Positions 1 to 10,883 of a stretch of DNA of 64,000 bases are shown one piece after another (the stretch's first letter is position 1; each line of letters begins with the position of its first letter). The translations under genes and the position numbers were made by a program. The notes beneath the pieces were generated by a model that searched no databases, had not been told where the DNA came from, and saw only the letters and a program-made list of their open reading frames with translations. The DNA is from Zasmidium citrigriseum. Its lineage: Eukaryota; Ascomycota; Dothideomycetes; Mycosphaerellales; Mycosphaerellaceae. The stretch is taken from assembly GCA_002786025.1 (NCBI GenBank), contig NHNW01000006.1, forward strand, positions 806,001 through 870,000. The letters are read 5' to 3'.

Positions 1-1477
1 CTATAATAGTATATAACCTCTCTATTAAAGCGCTAGCCTCTACCTTAATCTACTCTACTAGCTAGTTAGCTACTATAGTAGTCCTTTACTTAGCTAGCGG
101 TAGTTTAACGGCCGTAGAGGAAGAAGGTAGTTTAGACGCTTTATTATTAGCTTCCTCGGCGTTACGAGACGGCCGCTTTAACCCTCTAGCCTTATATTCC
201 TTACGCCTCTACTACTCGGCTAGTACCTACTCTAGAGTTTTCGCCTTAACCGCCTAGTATACCTCTCTTCGCTTCTTAATATCTAGCTACGTCTTATATA
301 GTATCTAAAACTCTAATATACTACGGCTAGTACCTAATACCTTAGACTTTATTAACTCGATATAACGAGGTATCTAACTAATAGTTCTCGAGGTAGAGGT
401 ATCGCCTTTACTACTACCTTCGATAGTATATACGAGCTTATCTATCTTCTAATCGCCCTTCTTAATCTTAGCGCTTATAGCTAACTAAAATACCTCTATT
501 TTAGGCTTAGTAATAGCCTACTACTAGTAATTAATAAGTACTTTTATTACTTTAATCTAATCCGCCTTAGTCTATAGCGTACTATTAAACTAAGTCTTCG
601 CCTTACCGTTACGTAGCCCTATATAATATACCTTTATATATAACGCCTCTTCCTTAATCTATACTACTAGAGCTAACGCGGCGTTAGGCTAGCTACCTAT
701 TAAATCGATAACCTCTACTATAGGTACTAGCGGCGGTAATAATAATATTAGCTAGTACTTATTAGACGAAAGTAGCTCGAACTACCCTAGATTAGTACCT
801 CTAAGGAAGCTATTTACCTAGATCGTAGGCCTAGCTAGCTACTCGTTTATAGGCCTATATACTAAAGTCTTAGCCTACTAAGCCTACTTACTAGGCGGTA
901 GCGTATAGACTAGGCTCGAGCTAAGGATAACTAGACTATAAGAAGGCGTCGATATCGCTCTAACCTTACTACTACGTAACGCTATAGTAACTAGGGTATT
1001 ACGACGCTCTTAATAACTTCCTTAACTACTAGATAGATTAAATAGTAGCGGTATTCGGTATATAGGCGTCGATCTAATAGTCTTATAGGTCTCCGAGGGC
1101 GTACTAACGCCCTATAACTAGTAAACCCTCTCTTACGCTAGAGTAGCTAGTAGAAGCGCGAGTAGTAACGATTAAGGTAGTAACGGCGGCTATAGACTAG
1201 CCGAGAAGCCTAATCTAGCGACGTTTAGCTAATACTAGTTATTATTTATAATATAAGTAATATAACTACTACTAAATAATATATAGAGGATATTAACGGT
1301 AAGAGTAGTTATAAAGGCGCGTCTTAGAAGGTAAGCGCGTCGATACGCGTAATACCTATCGTCGCTTCTACTTTCTAAGTTTAAGCCTTAACGTTAATAC
1401 TAATAATATATAGTAAGAGCTAGGCGATTTCCTATCGAATTAGATAACTTAATATCTTAGACTAGCCTAGTCTAAGA
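1..1477. repeat. RIP-saturated repeat relic (left edge)
   Basis: Reading every line up to base 1477, I find no CA and no TG dinucleotide; the first CA is at 1478-1479. TpA is very abundant while CpG is kept. Loss of CpA on both strands with gain of TpA is the signature of repeat-induced point mutation, the fungal process that mutates duplicated DNA in the sexual cycle. Since ATG and CAT both need TG or CA, no ATG start codon exists on either strand. From about 1522 the sequence has normal CA/TG frequency, so the edge of the mutated block lies near 1477-1525. The element continues off the left end. Its family is not recognisable from the sequence as it stands. Confidence 0.9.
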
Positions 1478-1480
1478 CAT
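2..1480 (-). pseudogene. possible RIP-killed transposon reading frame
   Basis: On the minus strand one frame starts at the ATG made by bases 1480-1478, the first CAT after the RIP block, and runs to the window edge. It is interrupted only by TAG and TAA codons, the expected RIP products of CAG, TGG and CAA. Between about 560 and 90 the frame is rich in Lys, Arg and Glu in protein-like clusters. Caveat: in DNA without CA or TG every stop in every frame is TAG or TAA, so absence of other stops proves nothing; only the charge pattern and the ATG phase argue for coding. No domain is recognised. Confidence 0.3.
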
Positions 1481-3703
1481 CGAGGTGTATTATACGAAAG
1501 GGTATAGCGCGAGGCGCCATCTAATTTCAAAAGGACGCTAGTTAACCTTCAGAGGCACTAACCTTTCCGAATCCAGCGGCAAATCACTTAGAGACTGGCA
1601 GTAAACATGCTCTAATGCCTCGGCGGCAACTGATGAGCGCAAGAGTGGCTTGATCTAGATATCCAGTCCCAGGATTCGAGAGAGGGACAGGATTGCACTC
1701 CGAAGTCATCGCGTTCATCAATATGCATCACTGCAATGGCGGATTTCAATTCTGTTGGCAAGAGAAGAAGATCACCTTTCGTACGACGACACTGGTCTCC
1801 GCCGCGCAGCCGTGCTGAAAACCCTCTGGTGGGCAGAGTGTTGGCCGCAACTTGGCCGTGTGGTTCGGATGTGCTGGCGACTCTCTGCAGTGACACCGTA
1901 TAGAGGATGCACGTTCGGGATGCTGCATGTGAACGCATGATCAACCCGGGCCGCTGAAGATACGGGACCGCTCTCATCCGAACTTCACTCATCAAGATGC
2001 ACGTCGCGACATTTGCGATTGTTGATCGTCGTCAGCATCCGGGATACCCTCATTTGACACCTCCGATGCATTGTTCGTCTGCAGAGCTGCAGTCTGGACC
2101 AAAGTCGAATGTATCTACAAATTTCCATTTCCCAGCGCCAGTAGTGCTTTGACACGTCCGCATCGCCGCTCCGCGGGACTTACTGACAGTACGTTCGACC
2201 GGCAAGAGAAGAGGACCATTGCGGGCAAGAATCGCTGGAAGCTGGAACGTGGCGACGCTCGAGCCGCTTTCTGCTGTCATTTCATGCAGGTACGGCGCGG
2301 AGGAATTGCTCCCTATTTTTCGGGACGTCGAACTGCCTGGGCAGCCGCTCTCGCCAATGGACGTCGAAGACCAAGAGTGAAAGCGCCGTGCTTTTTTCCG
2401 CCGTATAAACCTAATGAGTGAAACTGTGTCGATGCGATGCCAGACTGCGAGGTTCCAAGCCAACTAGGTAAGCACTTCATCAAATGAACAATCGAAGTAC
2501 GGCAACTTCTCTTTGTTCATCATGTCTTCAGACGACTTTCAAGAGAGTTAAGGGAAGTGGGCGCCTCAGATGTCGGGAAGGTCTCCGACTATGACGGGGA
2601 GGCGGGCGACGTCGCCTATCTCTACACGTCCGATCGTCGCGTACCTGCTGACGTGCCAAGCTACAAGGGCACGAGCTCGTGCCTGCGTTCTCCAACCATG
2701 TCAATGACGGCCAGGCCTATGCGGAGTGACGACGCTACGGCGAATTTTCACCTGCTTGATGAAGCTGTCGCCGATGTTGAATCTTCATGGCTAGACGCCG
2801 AAGTTTGAGACGCTACGGCACTGCAAGCGTCGTATCAGGTAGACAGAACGAGGTGCTAACATGCAGTGCTCCTCGAATCGGCAGTTCCCAATGAGCGGCA
2901 AGACCACGTTGTTGGGGCTGAATTCACATCCTTCGGGCGGCAGAGGATGCTTTCGTAGCTTCCTCAGGCTCCAAGTTTCATCAACTCTCCACACTTCTGG
3001 ATCGCTGATGAAATCTCCATGCAGGGTAAACTCAGCGAGGAGCAGTCTTCACAATCTCGATTCGTATTCGAAGTTCACTTTTGCCACGAGCAATGTGGCT
3101 GGTCAAATTTCACGAGGGGATGTCTTCACGCTACTGCAACAGCGAAGCCTTCGCATCATACCTTCCTACTCGAGAGCTACTGCAGTCGTGCTGATCCTAG
3201 AGAGGAACATCTTCTGTCGATTATCGCGTCGGGCAGAGATCAATGATTCACAGCCCCCTTGCAAGCTTGCCCAGAAAGTCTTCATCAGATGCACGCTCAG
3301 GCGCCGTGTGCCCACCGCTACTGCTGTGACGAGACCGGCCGGTCTGTCTCCAATGCAACTGACTATCCAGGATGAGCAAATGCTACCCAATAGATGGTGA
3401 GGCATCATCTAAGTGTCACAGTCTGCACTGGGCTCCGTGGCAGCCGATGCCTGCTCACGGAGATACCTCCGAAGACTTTTTCATTCGCAAACTGGCCAGA
3501 CGAGGTAGGTCTGAGGAGATATGTCCTGTTATTTCTCATCTGCTCTTTCGTAATTCGCCCACGTAGTTCATCTTGCAGAGCTCTGGAAGATATGCTACTA
3601 TCCGCATTCTTGTGTATCCCTGCTACTATTCAAGTGGAGGGATTGATGACACTCTCGCTTCATTCCTCATCAACCACTTCGTTTTGACGGCGGCAAAAGG
3701 ACA
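1481..3703. other. intergenic, no supported gene
   Basis: Normal base composition next to the RIP block. Several open frames of 60-190 codons exist on both strands, but they overlap each other, lack recognisable domains and show no clear splice-linked partners. I see no RNA gene or repeat here. Confidence 0.6.
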
Positions 3704-4411
3704 ATGGATACGAGACAGCGTTCGGACCCAAGCCTCCGGCTTCACGGCAGCATCTCCGAGCAACGAAGTGGGCGAATCCCTATACACAGCCTTCTCACGC
3801 CCTCCTCTGAGACAGAATCGAATTCAATCGGACCGACGCCATCTTCCACACCGCAGGTCTCTTCCTCCCAACGATCACCGTCTACGACATTCACACCCCT
3901 CAACTCCCATGGCTACACGCCGGCCCGAGGAGCACCTGTGTCCACCTCCCTCCGCCAAACCCCCGGTCCACATGCAGGCGCTGTCCACGATGACGTTCGA
4001 ACGAATCATGATCTTACGCCCACTCTCACCGCGGTCGATATGCCAGGCAGGACGCCTAGGACACCGCGGCCGTCGTACAGTGAGGAACAGAAGTTCTTGT
4101 AAGCAGGCGAGCTTCAATCTCGTCCACGAATGCCAGAAGCTGACACTCCCCTTCTTTTGAACAGTATCATGTACGCCCGCGTAATGAAAGACCAAACCTG
4201 GCCCGAGATCGAGGACCAATTCAACTTGATCTTCGGCACGCGAACGAAAGGAGGCCTGACGTCTGTCTACTACAGAGTACGAAAGGATTGGGGGCTGATG
4301 GAGGTGCTGAAGAGTGGCCCAGATTCCTTCAAGGCAGATTGCGATGAGGTCGAGAGACGAGCGAGGAGGTTCTCGGCAGAGTTTCTGGCACAGATTGGAT
4401 ACATCCCCTGA
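3704..4411 (+). CDS. Myb/SANT-like DNA-binding domain protein
   Basis: Two exons: 3704-4098 and 4165-4411, giving 213 residues. The 66-nt intron (4099-4164) starts GTAAGC, has a GCTGAC branch site and ends AACAG; splicing joins the frames exactly. Residues 1-125 are Ser/Thr/Pro-rich and probably disordered. The C-terminal part across the splice site reads SYSEEQKFF, then MYARVMKDQTWPEIEDQF, then a GGL(T)SVYYR element. This is the pattern of small fungal Myb/SANT-like DNA-binding modules, with spaced Trp/Tyr/Phe residues and a final conserved YYR helix. A nuclear role is likely; the target is unknown. It is tail-to-tail with IWR1, 450 bp away. Confidence 0.75.
4099..4164 (+). other. intron of the Myb/SANT-like gene
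   Basis: GTAAGC donor, GCTGAC branch, AACAG acceptor, 66 nt. Removing it restores the frame in the middle of the DNA-binding module, so the module is visible only in the spliced product. Confidence 0.8.
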
Positions 4412-4861
4412 CACGACTGAACGGCCGACCGTAACGCCGCCAATGACGACGTGAATAGAGACGAGAGGACGAGAGTAGGGCGGGCACCTGCGAGCCCTGA
4501 TACATGTGGATGTTCTGGCATGAGCTTCACATGGCAACGGGCGATTGATGAAGAGATGATTTGATGAACCTTAATCTCCTTGGAAAGCCGAGAAGGCGAA
4601 CACGAGCGCAAGCTTAAGGGGGCGGATAGGTGGTGAGCAATAAGACAGAGGGGACATCAGCCGCCGGGCCTGGCCTACTTGCCGCAGACACAGACGGCAT
4701 GGTCTGAATTGATAGACTACACAAGAGGCGCGACAGCTCCAACCACTTGCGTCGTTACTGTGAAGGAAGAAGAAAAAGAGCGGGCATCGGGTAGCTTGAA
4801 TATCGGGCGGTAAAAGTGCGCTGATTGCACTTGGATGGTTTGGAGCGTTTCTATACACCCA

Positions 4862-6004
4862 TCACTCGCCGCCGAAATACTTGGAGAACTGGTGCGGCGT
4901 CTTGTTGCGCCACGGCTGCATCTGACGCTCGTATTCATCGTCACTCCAGCTGCCGGTGTCTTCGTTCCACTCCTCGTTGTCAGAGCCCGCATTACGGTAG
5001 CCATAGGCGTTGCGGTCGTATTCGTCATCCGATGCGAGCTCGTCGTCGGGATAGTCGGCGCCATACCAGTCCTCCGCATTCTCGTCGTCTTCGTCGCTGT
5101 TCCAGTCCTTGTCGCTCGGCTCGTCTTCGATGTACGTCTCCCAGACTGCTTGATCCTCCTCAGTGATGACCAAGTACCCAACATTGCCAAAGGAGTCTTG
5201 AGCATCGACTTGCGCGGCGCCAAGGCTAGTGCTTGGAGCCAGGACGTAGGTGTCGTAGACGTAGTCGGCCTCATCATCCATGTCTGTATCCATGGTCTGA
5301 CTTCGAGCCCTGGTAGCACTCATCGAGGCTCGTTGCTGATGGAGCTCCTTGCTGCGTTGTGGAGGCAGCCTAGGAACAGCTGTCACCTTTGGTCTAGCAG
5401 GCGACTCTTTGGCAGCCTCCTCCATCGCAAACTGGTGCAATGAGTTCGCGATATCCTCCAACCGAGAGCCATCTTTCAATGTGTCCTTTTCAGATCGACT
5501 GGCTTTACTGTTGGCGTCGACCTTCACGGCAGACCCTTTGCCTGGCCGCTTGAGCTGTTCAGGGGCAACATGTTGACTTTGACTTGCAGACCTCTGACGC
5601 TCAGCCTGGTTCAACAACTCTTGCGGATTCCTCTTAGCTTTCTTCTCGATGAATGTCGCGATGCCTTCGTCCTTGGCCTTGCGCTTCTTGACCCCAGCTT
5701 CCGGCGTGCTGGGTCGCTTAAGGTGGAACGTCCTCCGCTCCTTGGACCCATTTGCAGCCCTATCCAATCCATTCCCTGCAACATGTGCTGCTTTACCGCG
5801 CGAGGCTGTCTGAGAGTCGGCACGCTTTCGTACATTATCTGGGCCGAACAGTTGATTCGGTAGCGGACTCGGTATCTCCTCCTCCTCATCCTTCTTCCTC
5901 ACATAGTGTGTTTTCTGCCTCTTTCCAAGTGCCTCTACTAGCAGCGCATCTGGAGCTTGCTCTGATCTCTTGCGCTTGATGCGCACCACATCTGGCCCCG
6001 ACAT
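4862..6004 (-). CDS. IWR1: IWR1-type RNA polymerase II nuclear import factor
   Basis: Single exon, 380 residues. Members of this family bind assembled RNA polymerase II between its two large subunits and carry it into the nucleus by a bipartite signal. The N-terminus has a basic stretch (RIKRKR at residues 8-13, then KRQK), fitting a nuclear localisation signal. The diagnostic Iwr1 block is in the C-terminal third: YVYDTYVL, then GYLVITEEDQAVWETY, then an acidic run with DWYGADYPDDELASDDEYDR. The middle is low-complexity Lys/Ser/Glu-rich. The very acidic tail ends in FGGE. Length is typical for filamentous fungi. Confidence 0.9.
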   Translation of the reverse strand: MSGPDVVRIKRKRSEQAPDALLVEALGKRQKTHYVRKKDEEEEIPSPLPNQLFGPDNVRKRADSQTASRGKAAHVAGNGLDRAANGSKERRTFHLKRPSTPEAGVKKRKAKDEGIATFIEKKAKRNPQELLNQAERQRSASQSQHVAPEQLKRPGKGSAVKVDANSKASRSEKDTLKDGSRLEDIANSLHQFAMEEAAKESPARPKVTAVPRLPPQRSKELHQQRASMSATRARSQTMDTDMDDEADYVYDTYVLAPSTSLGAAQVDAQDSFGNVGYLVITEEDQAVWETYIEDEPSDKDWNSDEDDENAEDWYGADYPDDELASDDEYDRNAYGYRNAGSDNEEWNEDTGSWSDDEYERQMQPWRNKTPHQFSKYFGGE

Positions 6005-8023
6005 GTTGCTGTGATCCAGGAGTCGACGATGGTGTTCGAGGGAGAGCTTTCAGGAGCTCGAGTTTCAGCTGGCGGCGGGACCTTGACAAGGCGCGACTTC
6101 GCTCGGGGGCGGGAGATTACTGCTCCTTACTACCACTCCTTTTCAGGTCGGCAGTTGCAGCAGGTCCAGAGGCATGCTGTACAGCTGCACTCTGGAATGA
6201 GTTTTCAGTGGTTCCAACACCCGTGAATAATGTTGTTGTTGACGTAGGAGTCCGGTAAATGCAGGTACAGCGTCTTTGAACTCTCTCGGTTCGGTTGCCA
6301 CGCCGCCTCGGCTGCTGCCGCCGCTGCCCGCCCCCTTTTCATTCACTCACCTCCTTCCCTTCTCGTGTCTTCTTCCAATACCCATTACATGAGCAACCAA
6401 ACCCGGTCGAAACACTGTATACATACGCTAGATCTCGTCGTCAAGGGAAAGGCCGTCTCAGGCGCTGACCAACTTCCATGCATCTCATGAACACCTATCC
6501 GGGAAAGAACCTGCATCGTGGAGGGGGAACGGCATTCTCATTAGAAAGACGACCGTCTATCCGTGCGCAGTCTGGCATTCACATCGAGCACATTCGCATC
6601 TGCTCAGGACGATGAATTCGCGTTGAACATCTCAAACTTGGCCGTTCTTGAGAAGAAGCCTGAGAACTCGACCATAATCCTGGATCTCATCTGGGCATTG
6701 CTAGGCCGCGTGGTGGGTATTTCTTGCTTCAACCACTGGGGCAAAATAGCGGTGGCCTGACTCGAGCCGTCTTTGGACCTCATACGCATAATACCTCATC
6801 CTGGAAGTGCAAGCTGCAGAATCTGGGGTACGGTGAGAGCCACATGCGGCGACTATAGTCTCAAATCTGAAGCGGCCAAAAGCTATTGCCTCAATGAGCG
6901 GTGTGATATCTGGAGGCTTCGGCGCAGCATTCGCATGAGCTGCTCATGCCACGCCAGTCCACGGGCCACCTCAGGTCGGCTTCTCTCTCGTAGCCACTGT
7001 GTCGACCAGCCACCATGCTCGAATGCCTACCTGGTAGGATGGCGTGCTTGACGCCGAATTGAAACGTGGGAGCAGGGATATGCTTGTCTTGCTGGCCAAC
7101 ATCACTCCGCGACATCCTTTCTTTTCAAGGGTCAAATGCCATCGGAAAGAATGGACGTCACAGAGATTGGGTTCTCCTCTAAGATACTTGCATTTCAAGG
7201 TGTCTTTGAAGCAGATGGACGCTGACCGGATTCTCTCAATGACAGATCTCCTCGATAAAGACGTTTCAGGCAGATGCGTCGAACAACCCCGCCTGCACCG
7301 GACGCGTGCTCGTGCGGCTCCAACTCCACGTCGATATCGCCGGGAACATCGTTGGAAGTTTCGTCTCCGCGCAGCACCTCGAGACAACCCGAAGCCGTGC
7401 GGCCAATTACTGGCATGTCGGGAATGATTCCCACCGGCTCCATCATTCTCTACAGCCTTCCGGTAGGTTGGACAAGGTTGATGGATGCATGTTCCGCACG
7501 CGAGAAGCCCTCATGGTACAAATTACAACGTAGGGCCTAGAGATTGCACGACGTTCAGCAGAATGCTCTTCTGCCATGCGACAACGACATCCCAAGAATC
7601 CATTGTGGTAGATACGAGCTATGTCTACGCCTGTTGGCTTGGACATGCATCGTGATAGCGAGAATCCGCTACCTCCAAAGATGTTTCTGGTTGGAAATAC
7701 TCATGGTAATTGACTTCCGACGTGCTGCAAACCTTAACCCTACGGTGAACAATGCGCTGGCACCGACCAATGCAACCCTCTGGAGACGCAAGCACTGCCA
7801 ATGACCTTTACTGCTGCAGTCAGTGTGCTACAGGAGAGCACGCTGCGACAGTGCAGCGTGGCCGGCCTTGGTGGCTTCATGTTGCCAGCCACAGGTAGAG
7901 TAAGTCAAAGCACACTTCTCCTGATCCTTCTCACTTCAACTCTGTTCCGTTTGACATCTAAGCCTGTCTCTCCGTACGATGTACTGCGTACAGTGCGTGA
8001 ACTAACCTGTCAATGCCATTGAA
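6005..8023. other. 2-kb intergenic region, no supported gene
   Basis: Contains the IWR1 promoter on the left and the promoter of the gene at 8024 on the right. Short ORFs occur on both strands (for example 6971-7387 minus and 7274-7540 plus), but they overlap and have no recognisable domain. I see no RNA gene or repeat. Confidence 0.55.
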
Positions 8024-8965
8024 ATGGCCGACGGACAAGAGAGACGACCTCAGAACTACGACTATCCAGCTCACTCCTCTGCGCCTCGCAAGTCTCAGTC
8101 TGAACAACCGCCGCAAAACGCCAGCAATCACCAGCGACAATACAGCCCACCAGCCTTTCACAAGATACCACACGAGGATCGACGCATTCCACAGCAAGAT
8201 CCACAAGCCATGAACGGACTGCCACTCCATGCGTATCGGCCTATCTACGACAACAACTGGCAATCGCCTCCGTCTCCTCCTAAAAGCTCAACGCGATCAC
8301 GCCTAGCAGACGAGCACCTAGTTCGACCCAGTGCTCGTTTTGCAAACCTACCTCAATATCATGATGACAAGCATCAGGCGCGGGTGACGAGATACAGGCG
8401 TAGATCACCATCTTCGGGCTACGAGTCTGATAGCTCGTACGACACACGACGTCGATCGAGGAATAGGGCTCGAAGTCGTGGGCAGAAGTCTCATAGAGGG
8501 AGCAAAGCCGGCAACAATCAGCTTCAACCAGCGCAACCACAGCCTCCACCGGAGCCGGCGAAGACGGGCTTGGAAGCAATCATTACGCCTCTGCGGCTTG
8601 GTATACTCCTTGGATGCTTCGACATCGTTGGTGGTTCTCTTTCTGTCTGGATGACAAGGAAACGATTCGGCAAAGCAGCTCAACAAGCAGCAGCCGCTGG
8701 TGGACAACAGAATAAAGCTGATCAACGATCTCGTGTCTCTTCGAAACACCCACGTCGCTCGACAACAAGCCGGCGTGGCGAACGATATCATCCATATGAT
8801 TCGGATACTGGATCTGAGACCGATTCGGATTATGAGGAGAGGTTGAGAAGAACAGCTGATCATGTTAGAGAGCAGAGGAGGCTGGAGTATGAGCGTGACC
8901 GTGGGCTGAGTCGGGCTCCGAGGGAGATAAGAGATGGACATGGGCTGCATGGGAGAAGGCGTTGA
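8024..8965 (+). CDS. Arg/Ser-rich protein with one hydrophobic segment
   Basis: Single open frame of 313 residues; function not recognised. Residues 1-180 are hydrophilic and rich in Ser, Arg, Gln and Pro, with RS-like runs such as RRSRNRARSRG near residues 143-153. A hydrophobic stretch follows at about 187-206 (PLRLGILLGCFDIVGGSLSV). The C-terminal third is again highly charged, with RRGERYHPYDSD and acidic/basic helices. This layout suggests a single-pass or membrane-associated protein with disordered arms. An unrecognised intron in the hydrophobic part cannot be excluded, since a GTATAC donor-like string lies at about 8603. It lies head-to-tail 403 bp before a gene of the same general architecture. 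Confidence 0.6.
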   Translation: MADGQERRPQNYDYPAHSSAPRKSQSEQPPQNASNHQRQYSPPAFHKIPHEDRRIPQQDPQAMNGLPLHAYRPIYDNNWQSPPSPPKSSTRSRLADEHLVRPSARFANLPQYHDDKHQARVTRYRRRSPSSGYESDSSYDTRRRSRNRARSRGQKSHRGSKAGNNQLQPAQPQPPPEPAKTGLEAIITPLRLGILLGCFDIVGGSLSVWMTRKRFGKAAQQAAAAGGQQNKADQRSRVSSKHPRRSTTSRRGERYHPYDSDTGSETDSDYEERLRRTADHVREQRRLEYERDRGLSRAPREIRDGHGLHGRRR

Positions 8966-9368
8966 CGGAGGTCTTATCTTGCTGGAAGGCATATCTTGGT
9001 CATCAATCCCAGCTTCTTGACGTATCGTTTCTCAGAGTAACATAGCAATTTCAATCCATTTCTCCAGATGAAGAAAGTCTTCCAACAAGGTGCTTAAAAA
9101 GTTAGGAGGTCGGTAAGTGAATGTCGGCTACGCGGCCCCGCTGCCAAGGATCACGTGTTGCTCAGTTGCCAGGAAATCCTGGCGTCGGATGCGCCACAGC
9201 ATGACGCACGACTCGCCTTTGAGTTTCACGGGCATGCACCATCACACCACACCGGCCTGCTTGGGCGGCTTCAGGCGACAGAAGGCTGTGTTCACCGGAA
9301 CAAACGCCAGTGCTGAAATGCGCTCCCAGTCACAAAGTCAACCTCCGCCGTAACAATCAACCGCAAAC

Positions 9369-9980
9369 ATGGCTCGCTACGACTACGACGACTATTACGA
9401 TTCCGACGACAGCACGCTGGTGAACTCGCCGCCCCGCAGCAATCGTCGGCGGCGTCCACGAGAACGCTCTGTGTCCGAAGACGAGTACTCCCAGCGACCG
9501 CGCTATACCAGACATACGTCATCGCCCAACTCCCGATATTCGCGCCGTAGTGAAGGCAAAGAGTCCTCCACCGCTAGCAAGTTCGGCAAAGTCGCGCTTG
9601 GCGTTGTCTTCGTTACCGTTGTCGCCAACGCCTTCAACTCATGGATGAAGAAGAAGGAAGACGAGCGGGAGCGGGAGAGGGTACGGGAGAAGAGACGACA
9701 GTTTGAGAAGGCCAAGGCCCGGAGGCGGCGAGAAGAAGACCGTAGGGAACGAGACCGGCAAGAGCGTATGAGGCGGGCAGAAGAGGAGTATGAGGTTTCA
9801 GAAGTGTCCGAAAGGCTGAGGATTGGATTCACGCCTCTTGAAGAGGTTGAGCGGAGTCGCAGTCGGCAACCTAGGAGACTGGAGCCACCGCCTGAGCGAG
9901 AGGAGGATGATGAAGATGACTTCAATGAACAGAGGAGGAAACATCGGTCACGGAGCCGACCTGCGGTCGATGTCACCTGA
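9369..9980 (+). CDS. Arg/Asp/Ser-rich coiled-coil protein with hydrophobic segment
   Basis: Single exon, 203 residues; family not recognised. Residues 1-70 are rich in Asp, Tyr, Arg and Ser. A short hydrophobic segment at about 73-92 (GKVALGVVFVTVVANAF) is followed by a very long basic/acidic helix (residues 95-145, repeated RER/KRR/EED units) likely to form a coiled coil or single alpha helix. The C-terminus ends with an RS-like string. The start is the ATG in AAACATGGC, a good fungal context. It resembles the upstream gene at 8024 in layout (disordered arm, hydrophobic segment, charged arm), but not in alignable sequence. Confidence 0.6.
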   Translation: MARYDYDDYYDSDDSTLVNSPPRSNRRRRPRERSVSEDEYSQRPRYTRHTSSPNSRYSRRSEGKESSTASKFGKVALGVVFVTVVANAFNSWMKKKEDERERERVREKRRQFEKAKARRRREEDRRERDRQERMRRAEEEYEVSEVSERLRIGFTPLEEVERSRSRQPRRLEPPPEREEDDEDDFNEQRRKHRSRSRPAVDVT

Positions 9981-10883
9981 GGACGGTCATGCCAGGCACA
10001 CAAACTGCAAACTTCATGGAACGTGGCCACCGCAAAGAAGGCGTTATTGACGGAGAACTTCATTCCGGGATCCTCTCCTCATTCGACTTTATCTTCGAAG
10101 CGTTGAATTGCACTTGCGGCCAAGTACACCATAGCCGTCGCACGGAGAACCTTCAGCACCAGCAACAGGACCCGATTTACTTATCAGCATCGGTTACAGC
10201 CCCAGCCCTCAAGAGTTGCTCGAACCCAGCACTGTCGATTTCAACGACATGATCCAAGCCGATGCTTACCAGGACGGCCAAATGTTCCCACATGTATGTC
10301 GAATGCTGAAGCCAGCAGCGGTCGGGCCACGATGTCCACATGAAATTCCACTCGACTTCTGCATCTGTCCGGCGATATCGCTCGAAGAGTACGAACAGAG
10401 AGACTCTAAGCCGGACCATGAAGATCAATTGATACCTTCGCGATCCCAACGTCAACACCTGGTCGAAACTCGCAAGGACTGTACCAAGCGTACCGACCAA
10501 AACATTCCGAAAGCTCGACTTTGACTACACTGGCCAGCATACTCAGGTACGAGAGATCTGTTCCAAGGCAGCAGACAGCGGTCCAAGGACGGACTGCATA
10601 TATAGACTGCCCAAAAGCATCGAGCAGGCGTGCAGGTTATGCGAATACGACAGCTGAAGATCTCAGCTTTGCAAGTCGATTCTTTAGCTCTGTTCTCTTC
10701 ACATTTCTCGCACATTTGGTTCGATTCGCTCCTGCTACCTTGTCGGCTTTCCTTCGCTCTTGCCGATGCTCAGGCACGTCATTGCCGCTGCTGTATAACG
10801 CGAGCGCATTTGTGAGCGGCTGAATTAAATTGAAGGAGCTGGGCAGTCTCCGATACCATTTCACTGACAAGAACAGGCTCACA
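9981..10883. other. intergenic region upstream of the PHB depolymerase
   Basis: About 0.9 kb. Small ORFs on both strands (10177-10500 minus, 10216-10524 plus) are mirror overlaps without domains. No CGGATCCG copy was seen here, unlike the promoter at 13.3 kb. Confidence 0.5.

Noticed and set aside
2050..2463. Minus-strand ORF of 137 codons with a mirrored plus-strand ORF (2071-2421)
   Set aside because: No domain, both strands open, no splice partners; typical chance ORFs in GC-balanced DNA.
2861..3400. Plus-strand ORF of 179 codons
   Set aside because: No recognisable domain, irregular composition with many Ser/Arg/Leu in no pattern, and the other strand is also open; not convincing as a gene.
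8603..8670. Possible intron in the Arg/Ser-rich gene at 8024
   Set aside because: The GTATAC donor has no good branch site or pyrimidine-AG acceptor at a normal distance, and the continuous frame is clean.
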